Assembly: GCA_026386995.1 (NCBI GenBank)
Contig: JAPLMO010000373.1
Location: 1-17,039, forward strand
Direction of reading: 5' to 3'
DNA length: 17,039 nt
Source: Planctomycetota bacterium
Lineage (GTDB): Bacteria > Planctomycetota > Phycisphaerae > FEN-1346
Each line of letters starts with the position of its first letter. Within the stretch, counting starts at the first letter, position 1. Shown here one piece after another: positions 12,320 through 17,039 of this stretch. The position numbers and the translations under genes are program-made. A model generated the notes under the pieces. It searched no databases. It saw only the letters and a program-made list of their open reading frames with translations, and was not told where the DNA came from.

Positions 12320-13417
12320 ATGGCAAGAGTCAGCATCTACGAGGCCGATTACGACCGCCTGGAGCTGTGCGTCGAGCAGGCACTCGACGCCTACGCCCCG
12401 CCGCTGGAGGGCCGGTCGGTCCTCGTAAAGCCCAACATCCTCGGCGCGATGGCGCCCGAGAAGCACGTCAACACGCACCCCGCCCTCGTGCGCGCGGTCG
12501 TTGCGGCCCTCGTGCGCCGCCGCGCGGGCCGCATCATGGTCGGCGATAATTCCGGTATGCGGGCCTACGGCTCGCTCGAGTACGCCGCCCGTACCGCGGG
12601 CATCCTGGACGTTGCAGGCAAGCACTACGTAAACTTCGGCGAATCGCCGGTTCTTGTGAAACTGGACTCGCCCTTCGCCAAGGAACTCACCTTCTCGCGC
12701 GAGGTCCTGGAGGCCGAAGTCCTCATCAGCCTCCCGAAGATGAAGACGCACGTCGCCACGGGCATAACGGGGGCCATCAAGAACACCTTCGGCCACCTCG
12801 TGGGCGGCGAGAAGACCCGCCTGCACCGCGAGGCCGTCGGGGCCGAAAACTTCGCGCGGGCCGTCGTCGACGTGTTCCAGGTCCGCAGGCCGGACCTCAC
12901 CATTATGGACGCCATCTGGGCGATGGAAGGCCAAGGCCCTTCCGGCGGCCGGCCGCGACACGTCGGCCGCATCCTAGCCTCGGATAACGCCGTCGCCCTC
13001 GACACGGTCATGGCCGCCATGATGGGCCTCTCGCCGCGGCGCGTGCCGACGCTGCGCATCGCCGAGGAGCGCGGCCTGGGCCCGGCGGACCTTGCGGCCG
13101 TCCAAATCGACGGGCCGTTCCAGGTGGTCCCGAAGTTCAAGGTCCCCGGCATCAGCATGGGCCTCGGGGCGCTTGCTGCCCGCATTGCGGCCCACGTTCT
13201 CGTGACACGGCCCGCCGTGAAGCACCAGAAGTGCGTCAAGTGCGGCTCGTGCACCAAGGCGTGCCCCGTGCAGGCGATCCAGATGACCGAGGCCGGCCCC
13301 GCCATCGACCCCGTCAAGTGCATCCTCTGCTTCTGCTGCCACGAGATGTGCCGCTACGAGGCGATGGACCTTGCGCGGCGGATGCGGATTCTTCAGTACG
13401 GCCGCAAGAAGCCGTAG
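12320..13417 (+). CDS. DUF362 domain protein with C-terminal 2x[4Fe-4S] ferredoxin motifs
   Basis: The 365-residue protein begins with the DUF362 domain: SVLVKPNILGAMAPEKHVNTH near residues 34-54, VGDNSG, VLISLPKMKTHVATGITGAIKN, and an Asp-rich MDAIWAMEGQGPSGG stretch. The C-terminus carries two cluster-binding motifs, CVKCGSCTKACP (Cys305, 308, 311, 315) and CILCFCCHEMC (Cys334, 337, 340, 344). The second lacks the usual proline after the last Cys. It should be a cytoplasmic, oxygen-sensitive iron-sulphur protein, possibly carrying electrons for a redox step. The specific reaction is unknown. No good Shine-Dalgarno sequence precedes ATG 12320, and the inverted repeat ends 20 bases upstream. 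The TAG stop is part of the GTAG head of the next repeat. Confidence 0.88.
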   Translation: MARVSIYEADYDRLELCVEQALDAYAPPLEGRSVLVKPNILGAMAPEKHVNTHPALVRAVVAALVRRRAGRIMVGDNSGMRAYGSLEYAARTAGILDVAGKHYVNFGESPVLVKLDSPFAKELTFSREVLEAEVLISLPKMKTHVATGITGAIKNTFGHLVGGEKTRLHREAVGAENFARAVVDVFQVRRPDLTIMDAIWAMEGQGPSGGRPRHVGRILASDNAVALDTVMAAMMGLSPRRVPTLRIAEERGLGPADLAAVQIDGPFQVVPKFKVPGISMGLGALAARIAAHVLVTRPAVKHQKCVKCGSCTKACPVQAIQMTEAGPAIDPVKCILCFCCHEMCRYEAMDLARRMRILQYGRKKP

Positions 13418-13475
13418 CGCGGGGCCTTGCGCCCCGCGAAAGAAACACGCGGGGGATAAACCCCCGCGCTACGGC
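13411..13475. repeat. REP/BIME-like element spanning the DUF362 stop codon
   Basis: GCCGTAGCGCGGGG (13411-13424) and CCCCGCGCTACGGC (13462-13475) form a perfect 14-bp inverted repeat. Inside are two hairpins: CGCGGGGC/GCCCCGCG (13418-13425, 13431-13438) and CGCGGGGG/CCCCCGCG (13448-13455, 13461-13468). GTAG at 13414-13417 contains the TAG stop of the DUF362 gene, and CTAC at 13469-13472 is the inverted counterpart. It lies between two convergent genes and could help end transcription from both sides, though it has no T-run. Confidence 0.82.
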
Positions 13476-13499
13476 TCGAGATTGGTCCGCGCGCTGCTA

Positions 13500-15215
13500 T
13501 CAGAAACAATGCCGCAGGGCATCGTAGAGGCTGGCGTATATCTCGAAGTTGCGGTTGAGTGTATGCCATGCGGCGGGGTCGGGGCGGACTTCCTCGAACT
13601 GTAGGCCCCGCCGGGCCTCGGCGGCGGCCTCGCGCCATGACGGAAACGCCCCGGCCGCCACGCCGCCCAGGAGGGCCGCGCCGAGGGCCGAGGTCTCCGC
13701 GCGGTCGGAGTACGAATACGCCCGGTCGGCGGCATCGGCGCGGATGCGGCGCCAGAGCGGGTCGATCGTGCAGCCGCCCGCCGCCACGACGCGATCTATG
13801 GGCCGGCCCAGCCGCACGTCGGCCATCCGCAGAATCTGCCGGTGCCCGAACGCTATGCCTTCCAGCACCGCCCGGGCCATGGCCGCAAGGCCGGTCTCGC
13901 GCGTCAGTCCGAAGAAGACGCCCTTGGCGGCCGGGTCGTAGACGGGGCTGCGCTCGCCCGCCAGATACGGCAGGAACACGACGCCGCCCGCGCCGGCCGG
14001 GGCCTCGCCGGCCAGGCGGAAGAACCGCTCGTAGCGGTCGCGGGCGCGGCCCAGAAATGTATCGACGAACCAGTCGACGGCCGCGCCGCTGGAGTTGATC
14101 GGGGCGATCTCCAGCCATGTGCCTATGTCCATGTACGCCACGTTCATGGTCCGCGTGGAGAATGCCGCCGTCTCCCTCAGGAGCGTCAGGCAGTCGGTGG
14201 ACCCGCAGGTGACCACCATCTCGCCCTCGGCCGCCAGGCCGAGCCCAAGCGCGCCGCAGGCAGCGTCGCCCGCGCCGGCGGCCACCGGGATGCCCGCCTC
14301 AAGGCCGAGCGCCCTGGCGGCCTGCGGCGTAAGCGCTCCGAGCCGGTCCGCCGGCCAGAGGACCTCCGGCAGACGCCCGCGATCGAGGCCCACCGCGTCC
14401 AGGAGGCTCTGCACCCAGCCCGACTCGGGCAGCGTGGGCTTTTCGCGGAGGAACGCCTCCTGGTTCATTCCGGGCGGCAGGTCGGCCAGGATACGATCGC
14501 GGACCGCCGGGTTGTCGGCCGCAAGGAGGTCCAGGTAGTCGGCATACGTCAGGTCGCCCGGGCGGGCGGGCAACTTCTCCGGGGCGATGCCCCGCGCGCG
14601 GCAGACGCCCCGCAGCCACGCCTCGCCGGAAGCGGTCGCGTAGAGGCCCGTGAGGCTGGCGCTCGGGGCGTCAACGGCGCTGCGGCCCGTCAGGCACAGG
14701 CCCAGGTACGTGCCCGCGTGGCCGAAGAGGCGGGCCCGTGCAAAGACGCCCGGTTCATGCCGCCGCAGCCAGAGGAGGCTCGACAGGCTGACCGTGCCGG
14801 GACGGACCACGTTGCCCGTCAGAAGGTGCTGAAGCGCTGGATGCGTCAGGGGGGCGCGGGCGAACTCCTGGACTTCGGCCGAGGAGCGGCGGTCGTCGTA
14901 GAGGATCGCGGGCCGAAGCGGGCGGCCGGCGTCGTCCATCGCCACCAGGGCCGGGAAGACCGTACTCGTGCCGATGCCGAGCACGTGGGCGTCGGAGCAG
15001 TCGAGCCGCGCGGCCGCGCGGCAGACGGCCCGCCACCAAGCGGCCGGATCGATCTCGCTCTCGGTGGGCGTCGGGCGGCTGACTTCAAGGTCGGTGCGGA
15101 CGACGCGCGGCGGCGGAACCTCCGGCCCGCCCTGCCCGGCGAGGAAATGCAGAAGCAGTTTGACGCTCGACGTGCCGACATCAATGCCAAGAACGGCGGG
15201 CTGTTTCCCGGCCAT
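13500..15215 (-). CDS. FGGY-family carbohydrate kinase (xylulokinase-like)
   Basis: This 571-residue protein shows the FGGY sugar kinase fold in the ASKHA superfamily. The first ATPase phosphate loop is VLGIDVGTSSVKLLL (D12), the catalytic base is Asp317 in GAGDAACGALG, and the C-terminal part has FLPYLAGERSP and VAAGGCTIDPLWRRI. It should phosphorylate a sugar or polyol with ATP, and the substrate cannot be fixed from sequence. Typical xylulokinases have about 480-520 residues. The extra length lies mainly in the middle, around PARPGDLTYADYLDLLAADN to GWVQSLLDAVG. CGGAGG lies about 9 bases before ATG 15215 on the minus strand. It is convergent with the DUF362 gene and has its own promoter, so it is probably unrelated to the lipid/polyketide block. 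Confidence 0.87.
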   Translation of the reverse strand: MAGKQPAVLGIDVGTSSVKLLLHFLAGQGGPEVPPPRVVRTDLEVSRPTPTESEIDPAAWWRAVCRAAARLDCSDAHVLGIGTSTVFPALVAMDDAGRPLRPAILYDDRRSSAEVQEFARAPLTHPALQHLLTGNVVRPGTVSLSSLLWLRRHEPGVFARARLFGHAGTYLGLCLTGRSAVDAPSASLTGLYATASGEAWLRGVCRARGIAPEKLPARPGDLTYADYLDLLAADNPAVRDRILADLPPGMNQEAFLREKPTLPESGWVQSLLDAVGLDRGRLPEVLWPADRLGALTPQAARALGLEAGIPVAAGAGDAACGALGLGLAAEGEMVVTCGSTDCLTLLRETAAFSTRTMNVAYMDIGTWLEIAPINSSGAAVDWFVDTFLGRARDRYERFFRLAGEAPAGAGGVVFLPYLAGERSPVYDPAAKGVFFGLTRETGLAAMARAVLEGIAFGHRQILRMADVRLGRPIDRVVAAGGCTIDPLWRRIRADAADRAYSYSDRAETSALGAALLGGVAAGAFPSWREAAAEARRGLQFEEVRPDPAAWHTLNRNFEIYASLYDALRHCF

Positions 15216-15250
15216 GGCGATGCGCCTCCGGAGGTCCGATCATCGGGGGC

Positions 15251-15278
15251 ATTATAGGCGAGACGCGAAACGTTGGAA
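15251..15278 (-). promoter_or_regulatory. Promoter with consensus TATAAT for the FGGY kinase
   Basis: On the minus strand a perfect TATAAT (15251-15256) lies 36 bases before the kinase start. The -35 position at 16-base spacing reads TTCCAA (15273-15278), a weak match. The consensus -10 and the position make a promoter likely. Confidence 0.5.
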
Positions 15279-15410
15279 GAAAGAAAGGGGGGTCCGGGAA
15301 TCGAGAAAACACCGCTCAGCCGCGCGCTCCGGGCACCGCTTGATTCCCGTCGCGATGCTGCCGGCATTGCGGAAGACCGCGGGCCGCCCCGCGGACGGTC
15401 GGCCCGGCTA

Positions 15411-15444
15411 GAAAACGGGCCACCCCCTGTATGGGGATGGCCCG
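15411..15444 (-). terminator. Intrinsic terminator of the prepilin-like gene
   Basis: On the minus strand CGGGCCA-T-CCCC, a short loop and GGGGG-TGGCCCG form a GC-rich stem with one bulge (15416-15444), followed immediately by TTTTC (15411-15415). It lies 24 bases after the prepilin stop at 15468. The other sequence in the gap between 15216 and 15467 shows only the kinase promoter and a GC-rich stretch near 15378-15405, and no gene. Confidence 0.75.
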
Positions 15445-15467
15445 CCAAGTGTTTGCGAATAACAGAG

Positions 15468-16442
15468 TTACGGCACCAGGAACGAGTCGTCGTTCGACCC
15501 GGCCGGCAGCGTTTTCTTGCCGCCTTCGTATGACGCCGTGTCGCTGAAATTCCGGATGGTATCCAGTCTCGTGGGGTCCAGTTGCGTCCCCGTCGTGCCG
15601 GTCTGCTTCAAGAGCCAGATGTTGTCGAACTGCGTTCCGCAGTACGGGTTGGAATGCCACTCGGCGTGGCCGTCCAGGTACAGGACGTTCTGGCCTTTGA
15701 ACTTGTGATTAGGACTGTTCAATTCCCAGGCGTCAGTGATGCCGTCCGGGCTGTCGAGGTTCCACCGCTTGACTTCCTCGCTGTCCTCTTCGAACTTGGG
15801 CTTTTCGAGGAGTTTCTTGTCGGTCACGCCCTCGCCACCGCCGCCACCGCCGCCGGTGGTCTTATAGAAATCGCGCCGCATGGGGTTGACGTCGGCCGCC
15901 ACGGCCAACTGGGTGGAAACCTTCGCGCCCGTCTGGGTCAACTGGTAGTTGCCCAAGACGTTCTGGTAGGAATAACTGACGTACAATTCATTACGGAAGT
16001 CGCTCACCTTGGTGTAATCGGTTACCGTCACATCCCTGAGGTGCCCGGATGACGGGCAAATGAACACGTCAGGCGACAGGCCGGCCGACTTCACGAGTTG
16101 CCACATGCTGGCTGTGTTGGACTCGATAGCCGCGCCCGTGGTATCAAGGGCCTTCTGGCCGCCGGGGTCCGTGCCGGTGACCGGATCATACCAGTCCTGG
16201 CGGATCTTGCCGACCTCGTCCCATCTGGCGGCCCCCGTCGTGTAGCCCTTCGGCCACCTCTGCCGGTGAGACGTCGCCCACTGCTGGCAGGAAGAGCCGA
16301 TCTGCTTCAGGTTATTGGCGCAAGATGTCCTGTTGGCCAGTTCCAGTGCCCCGTAGACGGCGGGCAGCAGAATGGCCGCGAGCATCCCGATGATCGTAAT
16401 AACCACCAGGAGTTCAACAAGCGTAAACCCTGTGCGTTTCAT
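15468..16442 (-). CDS. Type IV prepilin-like (type II secretion pseudopilin family) protein with planctomycete DG motif
   Basis: The 324-residue protein starts [20 protein letters not shown]. This is a class III prepilin leader, cleaved after Gly5, with the mature protein beginning FTLVE and the conserved Glu at mature position 5. The hydrophobic N-terminal helix is followed by [14 protein letters not shown], as in the DUF1559/pre-pilin family expanded in Planctomycetes. Near the C-terminus [18 protein letters not shown] matches the family's H-x9-DG motif with one extra residue (H-x10-DG). A run of seven glycines lies about residue 196-202. GGAGG lies 7 bases before ATG 16440-16442, which I chose over the longer frame from 16592 because the prepilin leader begins there. 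It is probably a surface or secretion-associated fibre subunit. Confidence 0.9.
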   Translation of the reverse strand: MKRTGFTLVELLVVITIIGMLAAILLPAVYGALELANRTSCANNLKQIGSSCQQWATSHRQRWPKGYTTGAARWDEVGKIRQDWYDPVTGTDPGGQKALDTTGAAIESNTASMWQLVKSAGLSPDVFICPSSGHLRDVTVTDYTKVSDFRNELYVSYSYQNVLGNYQLTQTGAKVSTQLAVAADVNPMRRDFYKTTGGGGGGGEGVTDKKLLEKPKFEEDSEEVKRWNLDSPDGITDAWELNSPNHKFKGQNVLYLDGHAEWHSNPYCGTQFDNIWLLKQTGTTGTQLDPTRLDTIRNFSDTASYEGGKKTLPAGSNDDSFLVP

Positions 16443-16461
16443 GGTTCGTCCTCCGTTCTTT

Positions 16462-16509
16462 GGCGTCTCGCGACGCCGGCTATAAGAAAATGAATAATGA
16501 CGCCGACAA
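16462..16509 (-). promoter_or_regulatory. Candidate promoter and leader hairpin of the prepilin-like gene
   Basis: On the minus strand TTGTCG (16504-16509) and TATAGC (16480-16485) are 18 bases apart and upstream of the prepilin start. Between this -10 and the ribosome binding site, GGCGTC-TCGC-GACGCC (16462-16477) forms a 6-bp hairpin that would lie at the very start of the transcript. Both hexamers match consensus at only four of six positions, so this is tentative. Confidence 0.33.
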
Positions 16510-16695
16510 TCTGCTTTCCCCATCTTCACAGTCTTGTCTAGTCCCGAGGCCTCCTTCCTTCCCCCCGCCCAATAGCCCCACCTGCCCCCCAAGGATTGTC
16601 AACACACCTTTATTATGGCTCCGAAATCGCGTGATGTCAAACTCAAATCGCCCCGAAATGGTAACCCCTGAGTTTTGGGCGCTCCTTCCCCTGCC

Positions 16696-16786
16696 GGGTG
16701 GCATACCCACGCCGCCGTTTGCGTGGGCATGCTCCATGGCCGCGGCGACAGCATGCCCCGCGAACAGCGCGCTGGGCATGCCACCC
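16696..16786. repeat. BIME-like palindrome cluster (GGGTGGCATRCCCA family)
   Basis: GGGTGGCATACCCA (16696-16709) and TGGGCATGCCACCC (16773-16786) form an outer inverted repeat with one mismatch in 14 bases. Inside, GCATACCCACGC (16701-16712) pairs with GCGTGGGCATGC (16721-16732) with one mismatch, and GCATGCCC (16751-16758) pairs perfectly with GGGCATGC (16774-16781). The gap 16443-17039 contains no gene that I can support; open frames across it lack recognisable features. Confidence 0.72.
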
Positions 16787-16861
16787 TGCGCGACGCTAAC
16801 CGCGTACCTTGACCCGCCGCGCAAATTGCAGCCTTCGGCCACCCCCCCCCATGGGTAGTGG

Positions 16862-16974
16862 GTCAGGAGCACTACAGGCGGGGCTCCTGACGCCCCCTCG
16901 TAATTAAAAGGGGGACACCCTTGGGCCTTCCGGAGCGTCAGTCCGGCCGCCTGGAGGGCCTCTATGGGTGTCCC
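16862..16974. repeat. Two further inverted repeats near the window edge
   Basis: GTCAGGAGC (16862-16870) pairs perfectly with GCTCCTGAC (16883-16891). GGGACACCC (16912-16920) pairs perfectly with GGGTGTCCC (16966-16974). The second pair has AT-rich outer flanks (TAATTAAAAGG on the left, TCATTTATTT on the right) and a 45-base interior that is partly self-complementary. They may mark the edge of a repeat or mobile element that continues past 17039. Confidence 0.6.
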
Positions 16975-17039
16975 TCATTTATTTCGGGCCCCTGGAAGGG
17001 TCGGCAGAGAATCCCAACTATCCCGATAGGGTATACTAA

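Noticed and set aside
2979..13417. Ladderane lipid biosynthesis cluster
   Set aside because: The ACP/dehydratase/ketosynthase core could suggest it, but the radical SAM and phytoene-desaturase-like genes associated with the proposed anammox clusters are not seen in the window.
16574..16602. Perfect TTGACA on the minus strand at 16597-16602 as the prepilin -35 box
   Set aside because: The nearest A/T-rich hexamers lie 20-22 bases away, too far for a standard sigma-70 promoter.
17032..17037. TATACT at the right edge as a -10 box
   Set aside because: No -35-like hexamer lies 16-18 bases upstream and the downstream gene is outside the window.
1..17039. tRNA, rRNA genes or a CRISPR array
   Set aside because: No cloverleaf-like stretch, rRNA segment or regularly spaced direct repeat was recognised; the repeats present are palindromic and irregularly spaced.

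Overview
The window is GC-rich bacterial DNA and most likely comes from a planctomycete (Planctomycetota, Phycisphaerae-like or a related anaerobic lineage). Three things point there: a 'small basic protein' of the Planctomycetes/Verrucomicrobia/Chlamydiae type at 1135, a type IV prepilin-like protein with a DG-type C-terminal motif at 15468-16442, and a planctomycete-style lipid/polyketide gene set. This is inference from gene content; no rRNA or other phylogenetic marker is present.

Layout. Positions 1-123 hold the last codons of a probable IS630-family transposase. A near-consensus sigma-70 promoter (180-208) then drives a membrane-anchored, Pro/Ala-rich protein with a SPOR-like C-terminus (252-1130) and the small basic protein (1135-1443). 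A PLP aminotransferase follows (1573-2691).

The core is a co-directional block from 2979 to 13417. Its first unit is compact: hotdog dehydratase (with a probable one-base frameshift near its 3' end), extended acyl carrier protein, second hotdog dehydratase, a ketosynthase homologue lacking the active-site Cys and the second His, and an intact ketosynthase. The degenerate/intact pair resembles the KS-beta (chain-length factor)/KS-alpha pairs of type II polyketide and aryl-polyene systems. A second unit with its own promoter (7337-7364) encodes a membrane-anchored alpha/beta hydrolase, a GH3-family adenylating enzyme and a DUF1638 protein. A two-domain methyltransferase (11063-12097) and a DUF362 protein with two 4Fe-4S motifs (12320-13417) complete the block. 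No ketoreductase, enoyl reductase or acyltransferase is visible, so those steps would have to come from primary fatty-acid metabolism. The hypothesis is an uncharacterised acyl or polyene product that is built on the ACP, released by the hydrolase and/or activated by GH3, then methylated and perhaps redox-modified.

On the minus strand are an FGGY carbohydrate kinase (13500-15215) and the prepilin-like gene, which ends at an intrinsic terminator.

Nearly every larger gap in the window carries palindromic repeats: several unrelated GC-rich families, each built as paired inverted hairpins. Three begin and end with GTAG/CTAC, the tetranucleotide typical of REP elements mobilised by RAYT (Y1) transposases. 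Two of the repeat blocks overlap the stop codon of the gene before them.
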